From Theocolax elegans (lineage: Eukaryota; Arthropoda; Insecta; Hymenoptera; Cerocephalidae), in assembly GCA_026168455.1 (NCBI GenBank), contig CM047426.1:39738175-39802174 (forward strand): a stretch of 64,000 bases of DNA, read 5' to 3'. Under the pieces are notes generated by a model, which saw only the letters and a program-made list of their open reading frames with translations, did no database searches and was not told the origin of the DNA. The stretch's first letter is position 1; each line of letters begins with the position of its first letter. The position numbers and the translations under genes are program-made. This document shows, one piece after another, positions 34,991 through 46,700 of the stretch.

Positions 34991-35189
34991 ATTTTGGGAA
35001 TTGATCGGTGACGAGGTTTCGTTCTCTGCTACACTGTCTGAAAATGCAAAATGTAACATATTATTTCACGTATTAAAAATTAATAATAAATTTTTTCATT
35101 CAACTTTGAAATTTTTTGAGATTAATATTATTTATAAATATTTTTTGTAAAATTTCTTAATTTATTGATATAAATATGTTTAAATCTTA

Positions 35190-35999
35190 AGTTCACCATC
35201 ATTCATAGGTATTGTGACCTTTCTATCCAACTCATCATCATGAACTGCATCCTGCTCATTTTCTGTAAGTAACATAAAAACAATTATACATTAATATTTA
35301 AATTAAAATATATAATTTAATCATAAATTAAGTAAAGCAAGGTCGAGAAACATGTTTTAACTTGTGTAACTTATGTATTTATTTAAATAAGTTTATAAAA
35401 TTTGAATATCCAAATATTTTCAATTTAAATATATAAATTACAAATTAAAATAAGATAAATTAAAGTTAATATTTAATAAAACGTAAATTTTTTAAATAAT
35501 TTTTATCCAGAAAATAAGTACTTAATTTTTAGGTACATTTCAAGTATAATACAAAACAGTGTTAGCTTTGATTCATTTATAACTTTAGACACTAAATATA
35601 TATTTCACTTATACAAATATAATGAATGAATTTTATAGTTACCTTCCAGAATTTGGTAATATCGTATCAACACTATTTTAGTTTTTTCTCCTTCTGGAAA
35701 TTGGTTTTTCATCTCGTCCATGACAATTTTTAAAAGGGTCACATCACTTTCCTTTGTACAAACCTTAAAAACTTGGCATAAAAATTTTTCTTTCTTATTT
35801 GCAACCAAGACTTAAACATGTCTATCATGCTTTGTACAAGCGATCGTCTGTAAATAGTAACACTACAACCATCACTCACGCGATTATTATAAATACGAAA
35901 GCGCGAATTTTGGTTTCTTAATATGCACGACTGTTTATTAATTTTTATATTTTTAGGCTCTTCTCGACGAATTCTCTCGAATTGAACATTTTCTAACAT
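35190..35999 (-). pseudogene. two-exon coding remnant, family unrecognised
   Basis: The first block, 35605-35999, starts ATG (MLENVQFERIRREEP) and changes frame by a slip near 35800 into VANKKEKFLCQVFKVCTKE. It ends at a donor, GAAG|GTAACT, near 35640. An acceptor near 35268 joins in phase to ENEQDAVHDDELDRKV and a TAA near 35190. The in-phase splice argues for a real former gene. Hydrophobic and charged residues alternate as in a small globular domain, but I know no homologue. It lies just upstream of the polymerase fragment on the same strand. Confidence 0.4.
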
Positions 36000-36412
36000 T
36001 TTTTAAACACTTTAAATACTACCGCGTTTTCTAAAAACACTTTCAAAGTAAAACTTATGGGAAACAGAAGCACACTATCAAAACTCTGTGCACAGACTGA
36101 AAACTCTTGTCCAAATATTCATATTATATACATTTACCTAATGAACAAGCTATTTATTTTTTTTTTTATATATCATATTAAGTAATAAAAACATTTTCCT
36201 AAAATAATTTAAAGAAACTTTTTTTTCTTCTCTTTTTATAACCCTTAATATTTCTCTAGACGGCTATGTAGCAGATAAAACGTATATTATTTTAGTAGTT
36301 ATACGTGAAAATGTCGTTTCTTAATACTTAATACATAAAAGTTTTCATATCCAATTAAATCTCATTAAAAAGCCCTTAGCGATGAGTGTACAAGCTTCTA
36401 ATTATTCTTTAA
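36000..36412. other. AT-rich spacer
   Basis: No feature recognised. Confidence 0.4.
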
Positions 36413-36791
36413 GGAGATGTAAACCCATTAAAACATAATCACTATTTATTTTTTCTCAAGCGAACAGTATACTTTATCGAAAATAACGCTCTGTAACGGT
36501 GTTGTATTTACATTAATGATAGTCTATGAATTTTTAAAAATTTTTTTATGAATAAATCAACGAGATTTTTGAGCAGCCGTACAGCATTGTTTTTAGCTAT
36601 ATATACCGACCAAAAAATGGTTATTTCTATATAATTCATTTTAAATTAATTATTTTGAAATAATCGCTGTGTAACGGTATTTATTTACTTTCAACATTAT
36701 CTGTAAATTTTTTAAGATTTTTAATTAAATTAGTTTTTAAAATTTTTGGGATTTTAGAGGTAGGTTCCTGTAATTTGGATATCACATCTCT
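36413..36791. mobile_element. MITE with TTAA target duplication, second family
   Basis: Bounded by TTAA at 36409-36412 and 36792-36795. Ends GGAGATGTAAACCC and, inverted, AGAGATGTGATATCC. Inner repeats CGCTCTGTAACGGTGTT and CGCTGTGTAACGGTATT recur. Inverted relatives of the same sequence occupy 41751-42010. Confidence 0.65.
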
Positions 36792-37094
36792 TTAAGCGTA
36801 CTGGACTTGTTCATAGATATAACGTCCCTTAATGGACATTAATGACTTTTCTATACTCACTTAATTACCTACTCTCTACTTTCTCCGATTTTACGCATCT
36901 AACTTGTATATATTTTTACTTCTTACTCATGTTTGTTATCTTCACTCGCGCCCTTTTACAACTCTCGTAACTGTACTTGTTTGCAGTATTTAAGAAACAG
37001 AAAATTGAATTATACATTATAAAGCAAAGAATCGTTACCTGAAACACTTCACTTCTCGTTTCTATACATAACAACGTTAAGTTTTAACGTTTAA

Positions 37095-37633
37095 AATGAA
37101 CAGTGGTGAACATACAGTATTAGCCTCAATAAATCAGAAACGCAGCAAAATGGCATCATATAATTCAAGAGAAGAAGCCTCCAGTTATTTCTTATACTCG
37201 CGCGTTTATCCAAATAGTTCCTATTTAAAAAGTCATCATTCGATTCAACTGTGATAAAAATAATAATTTTAAATGTTCATTTAAAATTATAAACCAATCG
37301 TTCTATGGCATTGTATTTACATTAGAAGCTTGGGAAAGTTTCAAATTATTATTTAAAGATATCACAACGTATTTCGAAAGTGACTATTCTTCTACTACAC
37401 AAAACAAAATTTCTTTCCATGAAGTGTCAGTGAATTTTACTACTACATACGGTTCAAAAGCTATTATTCTGGATCATGAAAATATCGAAATTGATTCCGA
37501 TCTACAAACATCAAATAAGGAGAATCAGTTTTCACCTTCGTCGACAAAAAAACCGAAAATATATGCACCAGCTTTCGTTCTACAACGTACTTCATTTGAC
37601 GGACTAATCAAAATATTAGCGTGCAGCGATTAA
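37095..37633 (+). pseudogene. PC4/Sub1-like single-strand DNA-binding protein, frameshifted
   Basis: Begins ATG at 37095 (MNSGEHTVLASINQKRS) and slips frame near 37225. The downstream frame runs to TAA at 37631-37633 and contains SFYGIVFTLEAWESFKLLF and then an SDLQTSNKENQFSPSS low-complexity linker. The strand-strand-helix pattern around YGIxxTxEAWExFKxLF is that of the PC4 domain, a ssDNA-binding fold of transcription coactivators that also occurs in mobile elements. It lies divergent from the unknown gene at 35.2-36.0 kb. Whether it belonged to the Polinton is not shown. Confidence 0.5.
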
Positions 37634-37639
37634 TATAAT

Positions 37640-39578
37640 AATATTAATTAATTAATAATATTAAGCAGAAATATATACATAAATTGTAAATAGAATATAT
37701 ACATAAATATATACATAAATACATACATAAATACATAAATGGTGGGAAAAGGAGGAAAAGGAGGAGGAAACAACAAGATATTTAGATATTATGCGAAAAT
37801 GTATCTTCCGTTCAGCGTATTGCAATGATAGTGATTGAAATAATATTTAAGTTTGTGACTAATAAGTGTAATGAATAAATATATGCGAGTGAATAAAAAT
37901 TGCGATCAACTGCGTAAGAATAGTATATAATTAAATCTCCAAATATTAAATGTTTCTGTAGTACTTAATTGACAAAAGGAATTCCCCCAATATATACATT
38001 CTATTTCGAATTAATTAAAAACAAAATATAATTCATTTTTACTTGCTTAAATTCGCATTTAAAAAATACCAGATTGAATAATAAAATTTGCTGACTTATA
38101 TAATAAAAATTACTATATTGAATATCAAAAATTACGATATTTGATATTAAAAGATATTATATCTAAATTTTACTATATAACATAGCAAAAATTATTATAT
38201 TGCTGAGATGTCACACTTTTCCTATACAATATAGTAATTTTTAATATAGATTATTTTATTATTTATTGTAATATTTTTCTCAGTGTATAAAAAGTGCTAT
38301 TACCAAATTACCAATAACACACAAATTAATAAGTACTGCTAAATAAATAAAACAATTATTTGCAAAGGATGTATACAGATCACATGACAATAAAAAATCA
38401 ATAATAATTCCTTTATGAAAAGTGCTATTGCAGTAATAATTAAACTCTATTTCATACAAAAATAATTATTTTTATAGATAATTTCTATTTTTTTAATATT
38501 ATCATTTTAATTCATCGTATAATAATAATAAATTCATTAATTATTATACATATGATAATAAATCTATATGGGTACAATTTAATAAATAATATTTGAATGT
38601 AATTAAATAATAAAATATTTTTTAGTTTAATTCAATATTATCTATTATATAATGATTTTTCAGCGAGCGAGCGAGCGTGAGCGAGTGAGGATTTTAGCTA
38701 GTAAATAATTAATAAAATTAACTGTTTACTTTCGTCGTCCAAGTAAGTTTCCCTCACGTTTTTTTGCGTTATTGGTGTCTTTTGCTTTCGTCTAAAGTTG
38801 TCTATAGATTTCAGTTTATGCACATTTTGTATCTCTGAATGTTGTTAAGTGGGTGCATTTTGTGCATCAGCCTTTCGTAAATACGTTTGACACCTATCGA
38901 TTTGTTATCGGTCTAGAGCCTTTGGTTGTGAAAATGTCTCCTTTGTCTGTACTTGTTTATAATAAAACGGCCATTTCCTGTTGTTCGGTTTTATCGAGGG
39001 TTGCGAATGCGATTTCTTTAGCCAAAACCTGACGATGATGCCATTACCTGCTTTATCGATTCCAAGCTACCCATGGACGATTTTAAAGATGACATTCTCT
39101 CGACCAATTTGACAGAGGCAAAGTCAGTGGGCAATACTCCACAGTTTGCGTGAAAATTTTTACTCATCTAAAAAGGAAATGCGTTTTGAAACGCAAAAAA
39201 GATAAAACATATATTGCATAATTACACCGTAAGTTAAAATGTCTTATGAAATAAAAATAAATCATTTAATTTAAGAACATGTCGGATCCAAATTATAGAG
39301 ATTTACCTTTTTCAATATAAAATTAATGTCTAAGATATTAAATGAAAAATCTGAAAGCTTGTTAAAAAAAATAATTTTTAGAATTAATTTTAAGTAATGA
39401 ATATTTAATGGTAATTTAATAAGCACTAATTCTAACCAAAAAATTGTATTGATATTATCGATTTATAAATTTGAGAAAATTCACACTTATTGCCTAAAAC
39501 AAGAGCTTGACGGTATCACACTTTTTAAAATAAACTATTTTATATTAAAATATAAAACTTTTTGGGCTCGACATTCCC
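37640..39578. other. non-coding stretch with short repeats
   Basis: Contains an (ACATAAAT)n-like run at 37670-37740, purine-rich repeats at 37745-37775, an AT-rich zone with repeated AAATTACTATAT at 38100-38250, and a GCGA repeat (GCGAGCGAGCGAGCG) at 38663-38690. A short open stretch near 39040-39145 (PKPDDDAITCFIDSKLP) may be coding debris. Nothing else is recognisable. Confidence 0.35.
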
Positions 39579-41103
39579 TTAAACTAAAGCGCCATCACGA
39601 TGAGACGATATAATGACTACTACAACACAACGATCGTCAGTAAAATTTACGTGTGCATTTTCCGTCGACCAGTACGATAATCTAAAACATTTGCCTAAAA
39701 TTTCATCGATTTCAATTAATATCATATCTTTGGAAAGCAAAGAGCATACGTAAACATTAACTGCAGATGAAGAACACAGCAGCTCAAAAAAATCCTCAAC
39801 CTTCGAAAAAAGCCGTACGATAAAAAAATATTTACACTTTTCGCTTTTAAATATGTTTTGAGTAATACCGATGGAACCGTTTCGAAGAACAACAGTACTG
39901 TCTTTTTGCGACGATGATAAATGAATTCTTCTCGAAATAACCTTCTCAAATTGTTTATAAATAAAAGGACAAGTACCTATTGGGGGTGTAGGACCTCTCG
40001 CATGGTTTCTAATGAATTTCAAAAAACTCGAATCAACATATTTACCTGAGGGTGTACGACAATGTTCCGCTTTTCTTTTGGCAATCTGCTGTTTATGATT
40101 ATGGGGCTTCCTACATAATTTTCGACAGAAAGTCATATTGTTTTCATTCCCCCACGACCCAACATTTTGAACAAGGTGCTTTGGAATTATGACTACGATG
40201 ACCCGAAGAGAAAGCTCGTGCAGGAGCATCCGCAACAAAGCATCTCAGTAATTCAGACTTAAATTCATTGCTAAATTGAACACCGGCTTCCAATACGGAA
40301 AGTAAATCGTTTACAAATGGCTGAAAAAAATCTGTAGCACTGGTAGGCTTTCTGGATCCTTGAAAAAAACCAACAATTTCTGGAGAAGACCCTTGAATAT
40401 TGGCTATACGTATTTGTATAGGCCACATTAAAATCTTACTTTGTTTATCAAGTGAAGCTTCGTCGGTACCGCAATCTATTTCTAGAACGTCTGGAATTAT
40501 ATGAGGAGGAGTCGACCGAAGAATGGAAATTAAACCAGATCTAACACCTACATGAAGATATTCACCTCCAGCAATTTTTCTCGCAGAACACGAAAAAGCT
40601 GGGGTTTTTAAGATGGTACGAGGATCAACTGCTGCTTTTATTTGTTGATGGCTCATGTTTTGGTCAGTAAATGTCGAAGCTAATCTGGCTTCGAAAGCTT
40701 CCAAGCTATCGTCGCATTGCAATGCCGAAGAAGACGAGGAAAAATCCAAATTCTGCAATTCATTAATAGTGCCGGAAACTACTTGTAGGTAAGTAGTTTT
40801 TGGTTCTGACAATGGGCACGCATTATCATCAACAATTTCCAACGACGACAGATTTTCACCACCATAAGGAAGTTGACACGAAGGGCCTGCGACGATGTTT
40901 GAAAGTGCATTGGTGTATTCCGATTGAACAATATTATTTTGTAAATAAACTTCACACGCCCTATCAAATAATCTATTTCTACGAATTTTATATCCCGGAG
41001 TACAATTTTCCAGCAATTTTCGTTGTGACAAGGTGGATTTAATCCACTTGTCATAAGATGCCAGCATTACCGACACCGCGAGGTGGCGCGGTATCGGTAG
41101 CAT
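39579..41103 (-). pseudogene. insect transposase-domain protein, copy 1 (internally deleted)
   Basis: Transposase of the family annotated in insects simply as transposase domain-containing. The first frame (40144-41103; plausible start at 41064) has a Ser/Glu-rich N-terminal part, then EYLHVGVRSGLISIL, IDCGTDEASLDKQS, ILMWPIQIRIANI, EIVGFFQGSRKP and the metal-site-like FVADAPARAF followed by C-S-K-C. A frameshift near 40144-40170 leads into ENNMTFCRKLCRKPHNHK and on to the C-terminal domain (ISRRIHLSSSQK, GKCFRLSYWS) ending at 39579. Compared with copy 2, about 130 residues between these two blocks are absent, so this copy carries an internal deletion. Confidence 0.7.
41068..41099. repeat. 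GC-rich hairpin
   Basis: TACCGACACCGCG and the inverse of TACCGATACCGCG flank a six-base loop. It overlaps the 5-prime end of the transposase frame, so the first codons there are probably not protein. Confidence 0.6.
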
Positions 41104-41137
41104 ATAAGAGCAATAAGAAGCGCTACGACCAGTGCGG

Positions 41138-41211
41138 GCGTAGCGCAGTGGTTAGCGTGAACGCCTTCGGATCCAAAGGGGCTCGGGTTCAAGACTCGAC
41201 GCCCGCTTCAT
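41138..41211 (+). tRNA. tRNA-like sequence or tRNA-derived SINE head
   Basis: GCGGGCG pairs with CGCCCGC as a seven-base acceptor stem. The D-arm (GCGC-AGTGGTTA-GCGT) matches the A box and the T-arm (TCGGG-TTCAAGA-CTCGA) matches the B box. The anticodon arm does not form a good five-base stem (CCTT and AAGG with an eight-base loop), so a working tRNA is unlikely. A SINE head or tRNA pseudogene is more probable. Confidence 0.45.
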
Positions 41212-41750
41212 TTTTTATTCAGTACTTAAAAGTCTCATGCCACATCGTGTACGTCTAGTTTTTATAGCATACATTTTAAATGTTCAAAAGAAATAAGAAA
41301 AAAATAGAAATTCAAATAAAACACTGAAAAAGTAAAATTTTAAAACTAAAAGATCAAAACTGTCTCTTATAAACTAAAAACTTACATCTATATCTCACTA
41401 TGAATAAATAATAAATATAAATAAATGTAAAATATTAATAATTAATAAAATATACTACAGTTAATGTTTTATCCTCTGCTCCACTCCAAATTAATCTGAA
41501 CCGCTATCGGATTAAATTTTAAATAATTATAAGGTATATATGTAATTGTTTTTCATTTTCATTTCTTCCCCCTTCAACGTACTTGATACAGTTTCAATTT
41601 TTACAATTTTAAGATAGACTTGTTATGACTTGGCGGCCACCATAGTGGTTTTTACTCCTTAAAAGGTTAAAATATGTAAAAAAATGCAATAAACATTTAT
41701 TGAATAGAAAAAAAGTAGTCAAAATATAAATTTGTTAATATTTGCTTTAG

Positions 41751-42935
41751 GAGATGTGATACCCAAATTACAGGAACCTACCTCTAAAATCCCAAAAATT
41801 TGAAAAACTAATGGAATTAAAAATCTGAAAAAATTTACAGATAATGTTAAAAGCAAATAGAATACCGTTACAGAGCGATTGTTTCAAAATAATTATTGAT
41901 TTATTGATAAAAAAATTTGAAAAAATTTATAGACTATCTTTAGTGTAAATAAAACACCGTTACAGAGCGTTTTTTTGATAAAGTATACTAAGTAAACCAA
42001 ATCGATAATTCAAATTGTTCGCGCTTAAAATTATCGACTATTACTTTTGTATAAAAAATTAATTCTCAGTCGATAATTTTAAGCGCGGGACATTTGAATT
42101 ATTGATTTTATTTTTGACATCCTCTCAAGTACTGAAGTGGTATTAAATAATACATAAGATAAAAGTATCAATTTTAAAACGATTTTAGAGAGAGGGCTAT
42201 TATTATAACTCTAGAAACTAATAATAGATAAAAACTTCTCACTTGCTCCTGCTCAAATATTTCCTGGATAATATTATTCGGTATAGAATCATTCAATACT
42301 TTATAATAGTTACTAACTTATTATAAATACGATGTAAATGAGTAAAAAATGTAAGTAAATATATGAAACTTTATTTTTTGCCGATATATATATATATATA
42401 TATATGTGAACCCGTGAAAAAAGTACATGGACATGTTATAAAACAATCATTTTTGTAAATAAGTAAGATAAAATTTGTAATGTTTTATAAACAAAGTAAA
42501 AATACTAATTTTATCAAATCTCTTTACATCTCTATAATCTCATAAACTATTTAATTTTGCGACACTTTAGTAACAATTTTTTAATATTTTAATATTTGTA
42601 TAATTTGTTATATTATTTTTGAGAACACAAATACTATAATTTAACTTAAATTTGACTATTTACATGCTGTTTGGAAAATATGGCACTGTTTTACAATTCG
42701 TACTTTTATTTTATTATTAGAAAAATAAACAAATAAATAATGTTTTAAAAGTATATTCAAAAAATGTAAAATTCCTTCTACTGATATCTAAAAAACATTT
42801 ATTTCGTAAAATACTCTACCAATCGCCCTGAAGCTTTACATACTTATAACTTACATATCACTATAATCAATTTTTGTAAAAATATCTTTTTTTTCTGTTG
42901 ACAATTTTAATTATTAATTGGATTTAGCATCCCCT
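41751..42935. mobile_element. larger relative of the 36413 MITE
   Basis: Ends AGGAGATGTGATACCCAAAT (left) and, inverted, AAGGGGATGCTAAATCC (right), the right one followed by TTAAGCGTACTG just as at 36792. The left 260 bases are an inverted relative of 36413-36791. An AT-rich centre includes a nested palindrome (42000-42107) and a TA tract at 42385-42404. No gene. Confidence 0.5.
42000..42107. repeat. palindrome within the MITE
   Basis: Arms AATCGATAATTCAAATTG plus GCGCTTAAAATTATCGACT and inverse, with a loop of about 30 bases. Confidence 0.65.
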
Positions 42936-43047
42936 TAAGCGTACTGTTTACTCCTGTACTATAGACTGAGCACTCTAGCAATTGTAATCTAAATCTTACT
43001 TAATTTTTATTTCTGCTTTTTCTCGTATGATTATCTTATCATAAAAT

Positions 43048-43370
43048 CCACAATAACGATTATAAAGGGTGAAATCCAGGTTGTAATAAATTGACAACCA
43101 ATTTTGATTTTAAAAGTTGTACGACGTTTCGTCTGCCAGGTTTTGCAGACCTCTTCAAGTACATAAATGTCAAACAGTTAGCAATGATCTTCCATTACTC
43201 GTAGATGAGTAGAGTCAAATGATCATTGCTAACTGTTTGACATTTATGTACTTGAAGAGGTCTGCAAAACCTGGCAGACGAAACGTCGTACAACTTTTAA
43301 AATCAAAATTGGTTGTTAATTTATTACAACCTGGATTTAACCCTTTATAATCGTTATTGTGGATTTTATC
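43048..43370. mobile_element. foldback element carrying paired hammerhead-like motifs
   Basis: Near-perfect arms of about 150 bases (outer end CCACAATAACGATTATAAAG and inverse) around a centre near 43206. Each arm contains TTGAAGA, a six-base stem GTCTGC/GCAGAC with an eight-base loop, then GAAA-CGTC-GTAC. That is the layout of a hammerhead ribozyme core (CUGANGA, stem II, GAAA, cleavage triplet GUC), with one core base changed (C to U). Known Penelope-like retroelements carry such motifs in their terminal repeats, so this is probably a non-autonomous derivative. Confidence 0.55.
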
Positions 43371-43760
43371 ATAACCATGAAGGGTGTACATTCTGAAATA
43401 GATTATCTTATCATAAACTAAGTATAAAATTAAGAATATAGTACAAACAATATATTAATAATTATGCTATATGCTACTATAAAATATTAAATCAAAAAAC
43501 TTTATTACATTCGCTGTTCCCGTCAACTTTGCTTTCAGGAACTTGTCTAACGACCGTGGATTTATCGTTGTCATACAAATATTCAGGACTCTCGACTATG
43601 ATTGAACCTAAATTATCGAAATCCTTTGTTGGCTCCGCTTTTCGAATTGTAGATTCAGTTACCCAGTGTTTACAGCAAGTAGATGACGTTCTTTCGGATC
43701 TTTGCGAGTTTCGCCTCAAGCGCTCCTTTATACTTTTTAGAGCCTTGGTCATTGCACAAA

Positions 43761-46700
43761 TAGTCCAAGCAATGGGGAGACGTTGATGCCTAAATTGATA
43801 CCCGAAAAGAAAAAATACGGTTATATAGGAAAAAAAAAATAAATATGAGTTTCTGTTTCATGCAACTCGAGCCTACGTTGGGAACTTTGCGAAAAAAATT
43901 CGCAAAGTTGCAAAAACCGGTTTTTAATTAATAGCTTAAAAACTACTGCTCCGATCAAAAAAGTTTAAATGAGAAAATTATAGCTATTAAAAATATCTAT
44001 CGAACGGTAAAATAAAGTTTTTGTTATTTTTTTTTGGTTTTTTATATATTTTGAAAAAACCGGTAAAATACCGATATACTGTATCTCCGGAAAGGTGTAG
44101 TCAAATCAATTGAAATTTTGCAAAAATGCAGGCAACAATGAGTAAAGAAAGTTGTTTTTTTTAAATTTTCGAAAATTTTAATATTTGTTAATATATAACG
44201 TTTTTTTGCAAAAAAGGCGCTCCCGGAAATTGGTCACTCTTGCCCGAGGGCCCAATTTAGCACAACTTTTTTGGGCTAGTTTTCTTTCTTAATACTTGGA
44301 CTATTATTCTATTTTAAAAAATTATGGATTTTTTAAATTTTAAAGACTCAAAAACTTCTTTAAAAACCTTGTACGTATTTTTGCATACTTTTTCCTTAAT
44401 AACAATTCGGATTTTTATGTTATTAAAAAATCTTTTTCACAGATCAATTAACTGTATTTTTTTACATTTTTTAAAAAAAAAACGTCTTTTTTTACAATCC
44501 AGAGCCGAGATACTTTTTTTTTTTATAAAAAATCCCTAAGACGTAATAATCGTTGTACAGCGATACGATTTATACATTTTACTAGTAAATATATAGAGGT
44601 ACTAATATAAAAATAATACAAGTTTCAAAAGTTATTTATGTAGTTAATAATTAAGACGCAAAGCGAAGCGGAGTACGTCGAGTGAATCGGGAAGCGGAGT
44701 GGGGGTGATCGCGCTCACTCGCTTCTGAAATTGATTTCGCGCGTTCAAAATAACTTGCGCTCACGAAATTTTTATTATTGTGGCTTCCGGTCATCGTACA
44801 AAAATCGTTTTGTACTTGATCTGGGGTAGCTCGTTGAGATAAACAAATCTGCGCTATTTATTTTTCTCTAAAATGATCACTAGACCTCCGAAAATTTAAT
44901 TTTAATTTTAATTTTATATGTTTTACAATTTTTTTCATTTGATAATATTTTTACACTACGTAAGTATTTTCTTATAATAATATAATAGGATAAATTCTTA
45001 ATAAAATACAATATGTACCATTTATTTGTTTAAAATAACTTTTATTCCAAATTTTTATTTACAAAATGAACATTAATTCAAAAAAATCTTATTTTTTTAA
45101 AAGGACATTCAGAATCAGTTTCAACAATCTCATCTTCTTCAGTTTGAAGCGTAATTGTTTCTGACATATCTTCGGTATCTTCTAAATCGATTGATTGATA
45201 TTCGAAATTTTCGCATATGCTTGAATGACATTGTTTGCACATGCTCGTGCACTTTAAATTATTTTTCCTGCAACCGCAGGATTTGGTCTTGCAACCACTT
45301 GCGCAGCTACAGGAAATCTGTTTTAAGATTTCAGATGGTATTAGAGGGTCCTCTGTATAAATAGGCATCAATGTATTATCGCATACTCTCCAACCCCACT
45401 GACACACATCCAATTGATGTCCCATCCAATTTTGAATTTGCAGGTAGACTCTGAACGCATGCTGTTTTGCTGCTCCTTCTGTTGGAGGTAAATTTTCTAA
45501 TTGAAATGCAGAACGATTAGATGATTTTTTGAAATAATCAAACCTATGTTCATTTAACCTGCCTTCACCTTTGTTACAATACAGCCAGGCTATTATGTTA
45601 CATAAATTATCAACTAATTCTTGGCGTTCTGCACCTTCATTGTAAAATACTTTTACGAGATTAATTAAATCTGGCTTATTATTAAATATTTTTAATAATT
45701 TATTTTTCCCTTGTTTATAAAAAGCAGATACTGTGTCACAGCCTGATACTGCATGGAAAAATGTAATGTACGGTGATAACTGCGGGTACTTAAAACTTCC
45801 ATTTGTGTACCATCGATCTACATCTCGACCTCTACCTTTCTTTAAATAATAAATTTTTTTTGTTGGCGGTATTAATTGCGTCAGCAATACAATTAAATCC
45901 ACGTCCTCTCCAACCACAATTACATTATTATTTGTGTTCACATTTGCTGCTGTTTCAATAATTAATAAATCGGCATCTTCATCTGCAACCTTCGTATGAA
46001 ATCCAGCGCTTTGTAAAGCATTTGAAAGCATACTTATAAGCCTCTTCTTGTTAGAACTGTTGGATAAAAACGACGTTTGTTTTTCCGTAATTTTTGTGTT
46101 CTGATCAAAATAAAATTGTCGGCTTAAATTGTTGCGGTGACGCCTGAATCTTTCCCATGATTTTAATGTTGAGCACGAATCCTCTGGATATCCATCAAAT
46201 ACAACAATGGCATTTTTATAACGCTGTACATATTGCACGTACTTATCAATTATTTCGGATATAGTTAAGTTTCGTTGCCAAACAACACGGTGGAGTAAAC
46301 TACCTCCGTCTATTATGTAAATATCATTTAAATTTGTTAATGGGCACTCAGATAATGCTTGAAAATTATCGTAAAAAGTAGATTTTGATGTTTTACGCAT
46401 TCCATTTTCATCAAATAAGGAAAGAGGAAATGGCGCTAATTCATACTGCAGGTACTTCTTCATATCATCCTGATTTTTAATATTTAAAGAAATTCGTTGA
46501 AAAATCAGTAGTGGATTGACTTCAACCAAGTCCCCTTCAATTTTCATACTAGATGTCATCGATGAAAGAGATCTGACTTTATTTTTTAACGAAGCTTTCA
46601 TGCTTGTAAAAGATTTACCAATATGAGTTTCAAATATCTTTATACCTTCTTCGCGTGAATTGTGACAATTAATGGTAGAATCTCCTACTATTCCAGAATA

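Noticed and set aside
41138..41211. Functional tRNA gene
   Set aside because: Acceptor, D and T arms form, but the anticodon arm does not, so it is listed as tRNA-like only.
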